In this document: positions 40,201 through 52,234 of the stretch, one piece after another
Layout of the letters: each line of letters begins with the position of its first letter
How positions within the stretch are numbered: the stretch's first letter is position 1
NCBI GenBank assembly: GCA_036365515.1
Contig: CM070874.1
Span: 111,835,235 to 111,899,234, forward strand
Reading direction: 5' to 3'
From: Torymus aiolomorphi
Lineage: Eukaryota > Arthropoda > Insecta > Hymenoptera > Torymidae
DNA: 64,000 bases
Position numbers and translations under genes: made by a program
Notes under the pieces: model-generated
Told to the model about the DNA's origin: nothing
The model's database searches: none
The model's input: only the letters and a program-made list of their open reading frames with translations

Positions 40201-42058
40201 CATTAACTGGGATATAAGTTGAATATGATTATGAGTGATCTTAAACTACAGATACGTAGGCGCAAATGACTCGCTATTTCAAAAAACTTGTTTTATTTAT
40301 GTGACCTGAAAACGCAAGCGATGAATTATTTTATGATAACGTTTCTAGAACGCCGCTCACTTCTTTTATTATTCGTTTATTGGAGTTGCATAATATCAAA
40401 AAATTGTCTTGCAAAATAAAAAGCCTATCTAGATTTTTCGTTCTACTAAAGCACAGAGCGTATAATTATGCTGTTTACCTCTAAACTGGTAGAGAAAATG
40501 GATCTATACATGAATTCAGGTTTAGCAGCATTGACATGCATTTATAATACACATATATACGTTTGATATTAACAACGAAACTTGTAAACGGAGCGAGTAA
40601 CGCAACCAAATTACTTCAGACGATATGATCAGATACTTTTTAACTACTTTTTAATAGCTTAATAAATCAATAATATTATTATCTGCTTAACATAAATTTT
40701 GCAACTTAATGTGACCACACTTATTTATAATAAAAATCTATCAACCAACAACACACTTCTCAACTTTTCCTCTTGCAAACATTTTCTAATTTCCATTTTC
40801 TATTTCTATAGATCACAGACTGGCACGGTAACCCATGGCAGCAGGGCTCGAAGACACCCGCCGCTCATCCGAACTCGCGCTTCTGCACACCCGCAAGTCA
40901 GTGCCCCATCATCGACCCAGCCTGGGAGGATCCGCAGGGCGTACCCATCGACGCCATCCTCTTCGGCGGTCGTCGACCCCAGGGTGTACCGCTTATCTAC
41001 CAGGCGCGTAACTGGCAGCACGGAGTCTTTATCGGTGCCACGATGAGGTCTGAGTCCACAGCTGCTGCTGAGCACAAGGTTGGTTGAGATGCAGTTTTCG
41101 TTAAATCGTTGATGTTTTAAGATTAGGAAAATTAATTATTTTGAAGTTTTAAACGGTAATCTTTGTGCAATGATCAAGTTAAGATAAAAACGACTAAATG
41201 GACGTGTACACAGAATTATCAAAACCTTTTTGGTTGATTTATTTTTCAATGAATTACTCACAGTTAGATAAAGGTTGCTCAAGATTTAGATTATCTTTTG
41301 ATACAGGCTAAGAAATAAATAATCAGTCATGAATCATCACTAAAGTTGTCTTGCAGCATGCAGCAGTATCCAAAATGATTAATAATGATTTTAACAAGGA
41401 TAATATTGAAAGATTGGAAAATTATCAAAATAATCTTTATCCTCTTACATAAAAAAAAATTGTATTACTTAGCTTAAATTATACAATAAATTTATTTTTT
41501 AATAATCGAAATTCTAGTCTTCTTTACAAACGTTAGGTATTCATACAATTTTATTTATATATTCGAAAACATTCTCACTAACTCTGCAAATTCATATTTT
41601 AGGGCAAAGTGATAATGAACGACCCGTTCGCCATGCGGCCGTTCTTTGGTTACAACTTCGGCCACTACCTGGACCACTGGCTGAGCATGTCGCGCGTTGA
41701 GAATGCTCAACTGCCTGCCATTTTTCACGTCAATTGGTTCCGCAAGGGCCCTAATGGCTTCCTCTGGCCAGGCTTCGGCGAGAACTCGCGCGTCCTCGAC
41801 TGGATTCTGCGTCGCATCGACGGTGAAGACATTGCCATCGAGTCGCCAATTGGTTACCTGCCCAAACCCGAGGCGCTGAATCTTGATGGTCTGGCCGACA
41901 AGATTGATCTGAATGAACTGTTCAGCCTGCCCAAGGAATTCTGGCAGAAGGAGGTACAAGAGCTTAAGGAGTATCTGGACAATCAGGTGGGCGAGGATCT
42001 GCCCAAGCCCATCGCCGAGGAGCTGCAGACTCTGGAGAAAAACGTCGCGAAACTCTAA
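34188..42058 (+). CDS. Pepck: Phosphoenolpyruvate carboxykinase (GTP), 6 coding exons
   Basis: The enzyme converts oxaloacetate plus GTP to phosphoenolpyruvate, CO2 and GDP, feeding gluconeogenesis and glyceroneogenesis. Exons 34188-34219, 37844-38107, 38970-39549, 39694-40041, 40812-41078 and 41603-42058 join in frame into 648 residues (human PCK1 has 622). Motifs, numbered from this [12 protein letters not shown] (Arg111, substrate), [20 protein letters not shown] (162-181), [10 protein letters not shown] with Lys270 and EHML with His290 (metal ligands), P-loop FPSACGKTN with reactive-loop Cys314, Lys316 and Thr317, VGDDIAW with Asp337 (metal), [12 protein letters not shown], and the nucleotide-site [20 protein letters not shown]. 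All catalytic residues are present. All introns are GT-AG. The start is the ATG with A at -3 that gives the usual short cytosolic N-terminus; an upstream in-frame ATG at 33933 is possible. Cytosolic form by default. Confidence 0.97.
34220..37843 (+). other. PEPCK intron 1 with internal GC-rich island
   Basis: A 3.6-kb intron, far longer than the others. A GC-rich island at about 34960-35560 carries a 156-codon frame without a known domain and could be an enhancer or alternative promoter. The rest is AT-rich. Confidence 0.65.
37844..38107 (+). CDS. Pepck: PEPCK coding exon 2
   Basis: 264 nt from acceptor TTTTTTTCTGCAG; encodes residues 11-98, including [20 protein letters not shown] and LPKYEN, with a split Cys codon at the GTGAGT donor. 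Confidence 0.96.
38970..39549 (+). CDS. Pepck: PEPCK coding exon 3
   Basis: 580 nt, residues 99-292. Contains the substrate-site Arg111 segment, [53 protein letters not shown] and the metal-ligand histidine of LAEHML. Confidence 0.98.
39694..40041 (+). CDS. Pepck: PEPCK coding exon 4
   Basis: 348 nt, residues 293-408. Holds the GTP-binding P-loop ([15 protein letters not shown]), [25 protein letters not shown] and [10 protein letters not shown]. The preceding intron is only 144 nt. Confidence 0.98.
40812..41078 (+). CDS. Pepck: PEPCK coding exon 5
   Basis: 267 nt, residues 409-497. Encodes [43 protein letters not shown] and the AAMRSE-like [14 protein letters not shown]. The donor GTTGGT is non-optimal but frame-consistent. 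Confidence 0.97.
41603..42058 (+). CDS. Pepck: PEPCK coding exon 6 with stop
   Basis: 456 nt including TAA. Encodes [29 protein letters not shown] and [16 protein letters not shown], then the helical C-terminus. Confidence 0.98.
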   Translation, partial: GKVIMNDPFAMRPFFGYNFGHYLDHWLSMSRVENAQLPAIFHVNWFRKGPNGFLWPGFGENSRVLDWILRRIDGEDIAIESPIGYLPKPEALNLDGLADKIDLNELFSLPKEFWQKEVQELKEYLDNQVGEDLPKPIAEELQTLEKNVAKL

Positions 42059-42808
42059 AGTCTTTCATGCTTGTTTTGAATTTTGTTTTTTTTTCCACCT
42101 TTTCGATCGAAGATTTAGCAATCTTCTTTCTATCCATTGTAATCGTATATGACGCATCCTTAGAAATGATATGTAACGATTGATTGATCTTTTCGAAGAT
42201 TTTAATTCATTAATTTATTATTTTAACGTATAATTGCTTTTTAGTGATAGAAGCTTACATCGCTTCTATCGAAACTATTTTAATTTTCTTTTTTTAAAGA
42301 CATCCATATTGAATATTATGTCCACGATTCATTTTTTGCATTATCTTTCAAGGACGCAATTTTATTTTAAGTGTAAGCGTATGATCGTTGAAATTGTATA
42401 GGAGTTGTATCCCGAACTGCTCATTTGTTTTTTTTTCGAGACTATTTTTGTTATATTTTTTATTACTCTTTAGTGAACATTTTTTTTTATTTTCGTCAAT
42501 GTTCATAGAACACAACTTTTATTTTTAATGAAAAAGAAATCGCGCTCTCGAGATTTATCGTGAACCAAAGTATTGTCCGAACGCTCGAAAAAGTAGCAGT
42601 AAAAGACATATAATTGTAAATGAGAATTTTTTCTGTGAAAGTATGTAAATAGTATTATTGGAGCATTACATTCCGATGGGACAGGAAACAGTTGCAACTA
42701 TGCGTGTTAGTTGAAAAGCGTATGAAAAAGCGTTTATAGAGAAGATTTCCGTTGGACCAACTTGAAGACAAACGAGAGAGATGTGTGTAACGAATGCATG
42801 TGATAGTA

Positions 42809-42818
42809 AATAAATAAA
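42809..42818 (+). terminator. PEPCK poly(A) signals
   Basis: Two overlapping AATAAA hexamers (42809-42814 and 42813-42818) about 750 nt after the stop, followed by a T/GT-rich stretch. This predicts a 3' UTR of about 42059-42840. Confidence 0.75.
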
Positions 42819-42840
42819 GATTATACAATTTTTTATTTAA

Positions 42841-44460
42841 AGTAAATGTGTTTTATTTTTCATTCCTCGGCTGTTGAAATTGTTGTTGGAAATAATATCT
42901 GTTGCAGTTTGTTTATTAGATGATCTAGCCATGATTAGTAGATGGGTACCAATTTACGAATATTTGTTAATTTCATAAAATTATTAAGCTTGACAGAAGT
43001 TAGTAAATCACTATGTAAATGTATCTATAAAGAAGTGATGCCTAAAGAATAATCTTAAATTAAAATACAAAACAAACTTTACATAAGTTTAATTAAAAGT
43101 TAAAATCAAAGTCTACGTTTGAAAATATTCCATACGAAAAAAACACTCAATGTGTCAGAAATTACTGCCAATTGAGTATAATTTCGGACAATATATAATA
43201 ATATTAGTGAGTCAAATTATGTGTAAACATTCAATATTTGAGTATTTTTTTCACAAGGAATCAAGAGACTTGCGGATATTGCTCGGAATTAAAATTGATA
43301 ACATTTCTTACTTTGATGAACTAGAAATGTTTTATGTTTCCTACTATACCTACTGTAGAAAAAATGTCATCGATGCGCTTAAGATACACATACAACCGCC
43401 TAAAATTCCCTCAGCATATTTGTAACGCCGTCAACACGGCATACAGTTGTACTGCCATGCAATAATATTATCACGTTGTATGTAATACAGTATTAGAATT
43501 TAACCAATATTTAAATTTTCAATAAAATGGCGGATGCTTGAAATAAAATTTTTTTTTCGCCCAACAAATTTTTTTTTCAAACATCCGCTATTTTGTTGAA
43601 AATTAAAATATTGGTTAAATTCTTGGTAGTTTTCTAACTAATCTCATCGGAGTTTTTATTTCAAATGATCCAGTCATAAGTAGCTCTAGTCATCGCAACA
43701 CGACTTCTTTTTTGGATCTCTGACAGATGGACTGTAGTAACTCCACTGTTTATCATTATTTTTCAATATAAAAATAAATTTAATATCTTCAAATATGTAT
43801 TTATTGAAACATTGGTAACAAAATATATGAACCTGTCTTTAAAAAAAATCGCAAAAAAACGCTTTGATGTAAGCTTAGCGTCGGAGAGCATGAGAGGATG
43901 AGGTTTGGAAGAAGGTGATTAATAAAAGTGTATAAAAAAATTAAAGTTAAAATAAAATTTCATTTTAAAACGGTAGAGCAAAATAAAATAAAACTAAGAA
44001 AATTAAACAATTGAATAAAAAATAATGACGCGTTATCCGGTCACGTTAGTTTCGCGGGCTCGCGAGACTCTCTCTAGGGTACATACCTGCCATGTCCTGG
44101 TGACACCGAGCGTGGCTCGAGGCGTCACCCCCTTCTGCCTGAGCGGCGCGGTAGGCCGCACTTGGCGAGGGTAAGGACACTCGTTTTGTCATGTGGCGAC
44201 AAGTCGTCGTTAGCGAGAGTAAAGGCGAGATTACCTGGTGCGAGAGCCTGCGGCGAAAAGAGACACATCTCCGGCAGAAAGGCGCTGAGAAACATCACAC
44301 GCCACATAAAGAATCCCTGCCAAATCTATATCGCCAGCTCCGACGCCAGATGTGCAGAAACTACGATTCGAATCGCAAGATTCTAAACACAAGGGTGTGA
44401 CTCGTGTGAGCCGACGGCTCGGATGGTAATTTACACGAGCTGTGGGTTGGCCAGTTTTAC
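42841..44460. other. Intergenic; one GC-rich patch
   Basis: AT-rich DNA with a GC-rich non-coding patch at 44030-44440, possibly part of a repeat that ends at the hairpin 44480-44567. The 91-codon frame at 43150-43425 is not recognisable. Confidence 0.5.
43496..43622. mobile_element. Hairpin MITE, 48-bp arms
   Basis: GAATTTAACCAATATTTAAA... (43496-43543) pairs with 43575-43622, with only a few mismatches. The centre is T-rich. Confidence 0.85.
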
Positions 44461-44479
44461 TCCCGTGGTGCGTATACTA

Positions 44480-44567
44480 TTTTTCGCCATACCCGGGCCG
44501 AAAACAGCACATTCCCGTTTTTGAGCCGGGCGGGAATGTGGCACTTTCGGCCAGGGTACGGCGAAAA
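44480..44567. repeat. 38-bp-arm GC-rich hairpin
   Basis: TTTTTCGCCATACCCGGGCC... (44480-44517) pairs with 44531-44567; both contain the CACATTCCCG/CGGGAATGTG stem. It abuts the 155-bp tandem repeat. Confidence 0.85.
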
Positions 44568-44935
44568 AAATTAAAAAAAATACGGAAAAGTTAAAATCAT
44601 TTTTTTCGTCTCTGGGTATGGATATCGGTCGGAAGTAGGCCCATTTTCTGAAAGGTCTTGACATTTTCTATCTACCCACATTTTTGTCGGCCCGATCGGA
44701 TAATATTAAGTCGGTTAAAAAAAATAAATAAAAATATGGAAAAATAGAAAATATTTTTTTACGGCGTTAGGTTTGAATATCCGTCGGAAGTAGTCACATT
44801 TTTTTAAAGGTCTTGAAATTACCTATCAATCCATATTTTTGCCCGTCCAAACGGATAATATTAAGTAGGTAAAAAAAATAAAGAAAAATATGGAAAAATC
44901 GAAAATAATTTTTTTCATCGCTTATACATAAATTG
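44563..44935. repeat. ~155-bp tandem repeat, about 2.5 units
   Basis: GGATAATATTAAGT at 44698 and 44853, and the A-rich AATATGGAAAAAT(A/C)GAAAAT blocks, recur at 155 bp with an earlier diverged copy near 44578. Each unit has GG(T/C)CGGAAGTAG-like and AAAGGTCTTGA segments. Confidence 0.8.
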
Positions 44936-45447
44936 TACTTTAATATCCTAGAGCTACCACTACAAAATTAAAGAAAAAAATTTTTTTTCCAATTAATATG
45001 TTTAAAGTCAAAAATATTAATTGGAAAAATTAAGGGATGCGAATAGCTTCAGTCAAAGGAAATATAAAAATCAAAGATTTTGGCCCGTATCCCATTAAAA
45101 AATATCAAATGGTTCAGCCTGTAGGTTACGCAGGGTACAACTTTCAAAATCTCGATATCTTTGGATCAAATGGGTGTTTACAGACCTCTGGTAGGGCCTA
45201 TTTCATCAAAAATAAACTATATTAGTATAATATATATAAAAAAATTTATTACTGATCAAAATTTATATTTTTTAGGTGAATCCAAAAAAGAAAAAAATTT
45301 TTAACTGCAGTACCCCCTTAACGATAATAAATTTATCAATTCTTCAAATTGCGATGAATACAGACAAGGCTTTATGGTATATTTATTTAAAAGTAATTGA
45401 ACATGCTCAGGATTAAGAACCTTCTTGCAGTCAATTGCTCAAAATTT

Positions 45448-46421
45448 CTACGGATAATCATAAAGTTCATTGGGAATACCTCCTTGTACATTTCTTGAAG
45501 CTTGTTTTCGTACTCTATGCTCGTTCCATTCTTTCCTTGTATTTAATAAGTCATTTGCAATAAGATCACCAAAACAATATGGTAGACAATCAATGTGGAT
45601 GGAATTCTCAATGTTTAACATATTTTTGTATTCCATTTTTTAAAATAGACTCATATAAAAATCCCCTGTATGTTTTTTGAATTGGCGCCAATAACTTTCT
45701 ATTCGTTGGTTACTTGTACTTTTGCCCCTTAAAAAACTTTTAATTCCTGTATATTCATCGGTGTGATTAAAGCCAAGACTCATGTGAAAATCTTACATTA
45801 GGGTAACTTTTGTGCCGTTATCAGTCCTCATGAGAGTTGGTAGAAATACGAATTTTTCAATATATTTCAAATAATAATAGCCGATTACTCGAGGGTTGTT
45901 GTTAGTTGTTGATACGTTTAGCCATATCAATTTTCTTGCGTAACCATCTATGCATCCATAAATGGCAAATCCAAACTTTTTCAGTTTGTCATGTCCGTCA
46001 GCGTGCCAAATGTAATTTGGTCCTGGAACTAAGTAAGTTCGACTTTTCAATTTATACTTACTGCGACGCTCTACTTCGTCTGGATCTACTTCTTGAAAAA
46101 TTTTCATAACAGTTTTCTGCTTTACTTTTAATTTATAAACGTTTCTTAATCTTTTCTACATTGCCCTGTAGCCTAAGTTAGCACTACTCCCCTCCAATTC
46201 AATAATAATTGCAACAAGTATTTTAACTTTTGAGCTTTCAGCGTAGTTTTTTTTCTTAAATTATTTTCATTCAGTAATCTTGTTAACGTACGTAGGGAAA
46301 TACTTAAATTATACTTTTTATTAATTTGATGAGGAATCGCTTTATAACTATAATCTTTTTCAAAATACTTTTTTATTTTCTCGAAATGAAAATGTTGTAC
46401 TTTTTGTTCCATTTTATGCAC
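45448..46421 (-). pseudogene. Broken DDE-integrase-type transposon gene
   Basis: In minus-strand order: a helix-turn-helix-like N-terminus (46421-46173; FEKDYSYKAIPHQI, SISLRTLTRLLNENNLRKK); a frameshift near 46190 into GYRAM; a stop at 46158-46156; then an integrase core (46107-45793) with PGPNYIWHADGHDKLKKFG and CIDGYARKLIWL and RTDNGTKV. A stop follows, then in-frame GFNHTDEYTGIKSF, STSNQRIESYWRQF, another stop, and the C-terminal EWNEHRVRKQ and PNELYDYP. The likely D (WHAD), D (RTDN) and E (QRIE) triad is still readable. The frameshift and at least three stops show it is dead. The family resembles integrase-core genes found scattered in invertebrate and fish genomes. Confidence 0.85.
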
Positions 46422-46735
46422 CTTTCCAAACCTTTACAATTACTTGTTGTACTCCTTTGTACATAAATATAAAACACAAAATCAAAGGTTATTAGATACT
46501 TTTAGTTAAAAAGTAACAATTCGTTTAATTTGATATGAACTTATCGCAAATATTAAATAAAAATCATAAATTTACATGCACGTTGATAAAAAACAGTTAT
46601 TTGTAAACAAATCAACAATTTTTGCTGTTCGTCGTTTAGGCAATGCAACCCCGGTGCGTTTCTTCAATTTGAAAACAAGCACATAATATAGCATATTCGC
46701 TATAGGTGGCGCACAGGCGCTTCCGTACCATAATT

Positions 46736-47122
46736 AGTTATTATAGATAGAGTAGGCAAGACATAGATGCGCTCTTGTAAGTGGAAGCGTCTTTCGATAG
46801 AAAGAGAGAGGAGATCGGTGGGCCCTCTCTATCTCTGTCTAATGACGTATGTGCAGATTCAGACTAAAATTTCAACAACACAAATTATTATGAAATTACG
46901 AACTTTTAAGAGAAAATATTTATTTAAATATTTTTTAAGATTAAAAAGTTAAGAAAAAGTAATATTTTTATAAAATTCAAATAAATATAGTTAACTTCAA
47001 CTCTGTCAGCTGTTGCTACGGTTGCAAGACAGAGACAGAAAGGGCTCTCTTATCTTCTTTCTCTTTCTATAGATGGGACGCTATTTTGGTGGACTTCCCT
47101 ACTCTATCTACATATAATAACT
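46736..47122. mobile_element. Foldback/MITE, TATAGATAGAGTAGG ends
   Basis: The left end AGTTATTATAGATAGAGTAGG (46736) matches the reverse complement of 47094-47122 with a 4-bp indel. Inner segments with CCCTCTCT...CTGTCT are also inverted. It is 387 bp and non-coding. Confidence 0.75.
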
Positions 47123-49620
47123 CTATGTTCCTTCATTGAAAGGTATGTATGTACCTTCTAAGCAAACGATGTCTAGTTGTGAATAAGTAGTTCCAATTAT
47201 ATTTCATAGATGGAGACACATGCTTTAACTTGTGTGCAGGTCGTCAAAAATATTGTCAGTTACTACAGTACTATTCAATTAAATTATATTACTATTCATA
47301 TTACGTTGTTTAATAGTGAAAATTAAAATGAACATAAAAAACATGTAAATATCAAGAAATATGGATAATTATTATTTACCCTTGTCAACCCTAAACACTT
47401 TGCCTGTATAATGTTGATTATTTATGCGTTTTATCAACAGTTTTTAACATATTTATTTTTACTATTCCACATTTATCAAGATTCTAAAAAATTTTGTTAA
47501 AAAATAATTAAAATCTATGACCTATGTTCTAAAAATTTCAAAATCTTTAATCCCTCTTACAGCCACTTCTCCCATTTTTTCTTCTCTTTTCTTCCTCCCA
47601 ATCAAAATCTTCACTTCTAACTTGCACATACATACATGCGCGATCGGAGACTACGCGTGCATCGATCAACGGAAGTCCTTTAGCATTCATCGCCGCCGAA
47701 TATTATTGCGCGCACAGCAGCGTATATATATACGCACGTGCACCGAGAGATATCCGCGCTTACGATTCAGGAGAAATCCACCTCCGGTCGGGAGTCCGAC
47801 CGTGCAGTCAATCCGTTATAATTTCTCCGCTAATAGAATCCGAGATTTCGTGCGCGAGTCGTGCGACGCATCTTTAAGGACACGCGCGCGACTCTCTCGA
47901 GCGATCTCCTCTCTCTCGAGCGTAGGTATGCCTATACGTCGAATCGGGAGTGTATGCCGTGTGGCGTTGTTGCTGTTCCGATTTCTCATTGAGCTGCGTG
48001 CATTTGGATTTAATTGTTCTGATTTAGGGAATTTGAATATGTTATAAGGTGTTGGACCTACGTACAAATATTGCTGTCTAATTTTTCGTTGTTCCTTTAG
48101 TTTTAATGATGATTATACAGTCATGGTTTATAATACTTGAATAGCCAAAACAATATATAAAAAGAAAAGAAGAAGAAGAAAAAGTATTTATAACTGTTCA
48201 ATATGTTACAGACTTTAGTAGTTTTTTGGAATACTAATTTCACGCAAGCATTATTAGGTTGAATATAATTATTCTTAAGAAAAATAGTCCGCTGTGTTTT
48301 GTTTTCATTAATGCTACATGCTAAATAGTTCCTATTCAGAGGAAACAAAATAAGCTCTAATCTGTGCTATTATTGGACGAACGGCCATTGCTTCTAAGGG
48401 TGACAAAACAGGTGAATTTTCATAAAAGCCATCATAGTCTTGACTAATCTGATTTTTCTTTTTGTTATTCATCTTTCTCTGCAAAGTAAACGAATAATAG
48501 TATTTTAGCATAAAAATCGAGTCAAATTAATACGTAATCAGTCAATTTGCAATGAGATGTGACTTTTTTTAGAACAGGCTAAATCGCGAAGAAGCCGTAG
48601 GAATTTAAGATGGGCGAGAGTTCTAATGTAAGCTGTGCCAATGCAAAGTGGGTTTCGCAAAGATTCTGAATGAAACAGTGGAATAGTAATTCTGAAAGTC
48701 CTTAATTTGTAAGAGTTGCGTATACTATCATATTGAAATCGACTAGTGTACTCTGTTATATTATAATAATCTTTTATAAACGGAAAAATCTATTTATTCT
48801 TAGGAATTTATTTACTCTTTCTTACACGCCCTTCCTTATAAGTCAGAAAGCACTATTATCAGATCGCACTTAACGCGTAAGCAGACACGCAGTCTCTTTC
48901 CACACAGCCACAGGCTGCATCAATTAGCCACCTTTTTTCCGCGCAAGCACAATCCAATGCCAGCAGACATCCACGATCGCAACATACTTAGCGCTCACGC
49001 GCTGATACTTCAAAGAACTCGAGGTGCGCATTTTCGTCACCGTTCTCGGAAAACCCGCTGCCGCCACCCGCGCTCACTGGTACACACCCGACGCATACCA
49101 ATCGGCCGAATATGAGAGCGCGATTTCGCTCCGCGCCTTAAAAGATTCATAAATCGCCTGCGCGCGGTCCTCGAGGGGCCTCGATCGGTTATAGAGGGAA
49201 AGAGAGAGGAGGATCATTGCGAATGCGCCGAGCATACACGTCGCGGTTATAGGGCCAAATACGGCGGAGAAGTGAGAGAGGGAGGAAAGATGAGTGTCGC
49301 GCGGACCGATAGCGGATTCGGAATGGCACGCGCGTATGAGTAAGCACGAGCGTGCGATTTGGACAGGACGAGACGGGAGGAAGGATGTGGCTGGCAGGTG
49401 GAGAAGATGAACGGCGCAATTATTTTTAAGGCGAGCGCGCGAGGGAGGTTATAAGAATAGCCGCGAGTGGGTTGATTTGGATTCGTGGCGGGTGGTGCGC
49501 GGGTGAGTATGGGAGTGGGTAATAAAAAGCGGGAGAGTTCGGGAGTACACTGCAGATTATGATGATGATCGTGTGGTGGCGTGGCAAACATAGCAATCAG
49601 GGTGTTGCTAATCGATTTTA

Positions 49621-49843
49621 TACACGGAGAAAAATGGTAACCGTGGGGAAGAATAATAAAATTTACTAAAATTTATAGTAAAAACTCCAATGTTTTGAGT
49701 AATTTTTACTGTGTATAGCCATTTTTACTATAAATTGTAGTAAATTTTATGATAATTCGAGTCTGTCCTAAATAGTTCCTATAGAATATAGTAATTTCCC
49801 TTACATTTATAGTAAATTTTCTTATAACATTTCTCTCAGTGTA
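49621..49843. mobile_element. MITE with TACACGGAGAAAAATG ends
   Basis: The left end TACACGGAGAAAAATG and the inverted right end CATTTCTCTCAGTGTA (to 49843) form imperfect terminal repeats. The interior has further inverted AATTTACTA/TAGTAAATT pairs. A single left-end-like copy sits near 11411. Confidence 0.75.
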
Positions 49844-52215
49844 ACGTAGCACAATAGTTTGTTAAAGATAGACTTAAAATCAGAATCGGAATGAATATTT
49901 TGTAATGGGCTTTTTGCTTGTAGATTTTACGAATCAGAGAACTTTATTTCTAATAAAAAAAAAATGCAAATTTCGAGATAATACCCTCCGAAGCCGTAAA
50001 ATTCAAATCACCGTCGAGAGTAAATAAAGCTGTAACCCGACAGAAAGCCTCTCGTCGAGGTGTCACATCACAGAGAGAGAAGCGCGCTGTAGCAGAGCGG
50101 AGGAGGAAAGCACACTTACCCGCTCCCAAGAACAGAAGATGTTACGTGCTCGCGCCGACCAAGCGTGATCCGCATGTATATGCTCTCATAGAGGAGAAAA
50201 AGGATAAACAGAACGACACATGCCATAGCTGTCTCCCTCTCTCTATCTTGAGTAGCCTTAGAAGAGCTGAAGAGAGGAGAGAAAAGTCGTGGAGCTGAGC
50301 TGATTTCTCTATAGTCGTTGCTCGATGGGGTTTGCATGGGGAATCGGATTGCGCTGGGACTGATGGTGGGTATCAATTGGTACATTTACAAATAAATGAT
50401 CTAGTGATATTTATGACAGCGGAGCTTCAACTTTCTAATGCCATGCTCTGGTCACGTTTGACAAATAAGTGCGTGAACTTGAATTTTCTAAAATCATTTG
50501 TTAGTTTTATTTTATTTATTGACTACAAGTTAATGGTTACAGCAATATTTATATTGCTCAAATTTTCCAGAAATTAATCGACTATCTTTTTTTTCAATTA
50601 ATTCACCTGAATAAGCACTGGATAACTGCCAGATGAAATTTATTTTTATTTCCTCGCATATATTACACGCAGTCATTGAAGAACTTACACATACAATGCA
50701 CCACAATCAAACAACCGTGGCTTAAACTTTCGATAAAATTTTCTCCGATATTTCCCCATTTCAGCGCTTCCACTTTCTCGAATTTGCATGGCGAATCAAG
50801 AAATTTAGCTCCAAGCTGCGTAACACCCGCACCCATAAACAACACCAGCAGCGCGGGCAATAAGATGCACTCGCTCCAACAACAACTACACACACTCGCA
50901 CCCACACAGGAGCAGCAGAAGACGACGCGGAAGTCGGGCGCCGACGCGCACGCACATCGCACGCACACATGTACATGTTCACGAGAAAGATGCATTACGT
51001 ATATCCTCTCTCTCTTTCTCCTCTCCGACGACGGCGATGCCCTTAGTCTTTTTATTTAGAAGCGAGAGGATCGACCGCGTCGATTGTTCACGCGGCATAC
51101 GGACGGTGAATGCTGATGATTTCTCCCGGGACGCTTGTGTGTGTGTGTGTGCAAGATGCGTTTGATTGTGCGCGCGAGTGGTCTGACGCATCGGTTGCAG
51201 CGACCGCAGGCGGGTGCGATGGTAAATTTTAAAATCTCGTGAGTTGAGTAAGGGTAGAAAAATGTATGTTGAGGAAGTGAGTTATTCGTTTGAATATATA
51301 TGTATCAATCTGAGTCAGGCGCGAATGTGCTGAACTTTTAGCCAAATTCTAAGAATGCAGTTAGAATTTCGATTGGTTTCAGGCTTTTTAACTGAAAAAT
51401 GGGAATCTTTTGAGCTGATGCGATTTCTCTGTCAATTGAATCATTCGTCTTCAATGTGGATGTCACGATTCCGATTGCACGTCAAACAGGGCCCATAATA
51501 AATAAGTGAAGCTTCCAGTTTGCTGATTCAGTAGGTGCACTTTTCGAATGAAATACGGTTTTGACCATTAGAATTATATGTAAAATTAAATACTTTACGA
51601 TTAACGTTACTATTTAAATGGAGCTTGTTAAATTACAGTGTCGAGATTGTACTACTAGATTAGTCTACGAGACAAACAGGTAATGAGGTAACTCGATATC
51701 ATACATTTGCTACCGTGCGCCAATCTCAAATTACCAGACAGATATGAATGGCTTAATTATTTAATTCTCCCTATAAATATTATAAGCAGCTTAATTACTC
51801 CCATGATAACAAGGCAAAGAACAGACGATTCGCGTGATAAGTGTGTAGCAAACACCTCGCGGGGACAACCTTTCTCGCGCGTACGCGGCAACACCTACTA
51901 TAACGGTTTCCGGAGCAGCAGCCCGGCTAAACCGTGCGAAAATTAATGCAATTAGACACATTTTGCACCACGTTTGCTCTCCTATATATAATACGCGAGA
52001 GGCTCGAATCTCACATATCCGCGAAATCCCGTCACGTACGCTCGTTTAAATGGTAAAGCGTCCGGCTCCATTATTCCGGTTTTGCCGTCGTGAAAATCCC
52101 GCGAGAGAGAGAGAGAAATGTGGGCCGGAGGAGAATCGTTTGTGAAAATTGATGTATGGGCCCCGCGCGTAGTGGTAACGGGTTCGACGGTCGGCGCCCG
52201 ATCAAAGGGAGAAAG

Positions 52216-52234
52216 TGCACGTGTCGCACGTGCA
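52216..52234. promoter_or_regulatory. Paired E-box palindrome
   Basis: TGCACGTG-TCG-CACGTGCA: two CACGTG cores in a perfect 8-bp inverted repeat inside a GC-rich island. CACGTG is the site of bHLH and bHLH-PAS factors. Confidence 0.4.

Noticed and set aside
47517..48047. 176-codon plus-strand frame
   Set aside because: AT-rich start running into a GC-rich island, no domain recognised, no supporting splice sites.
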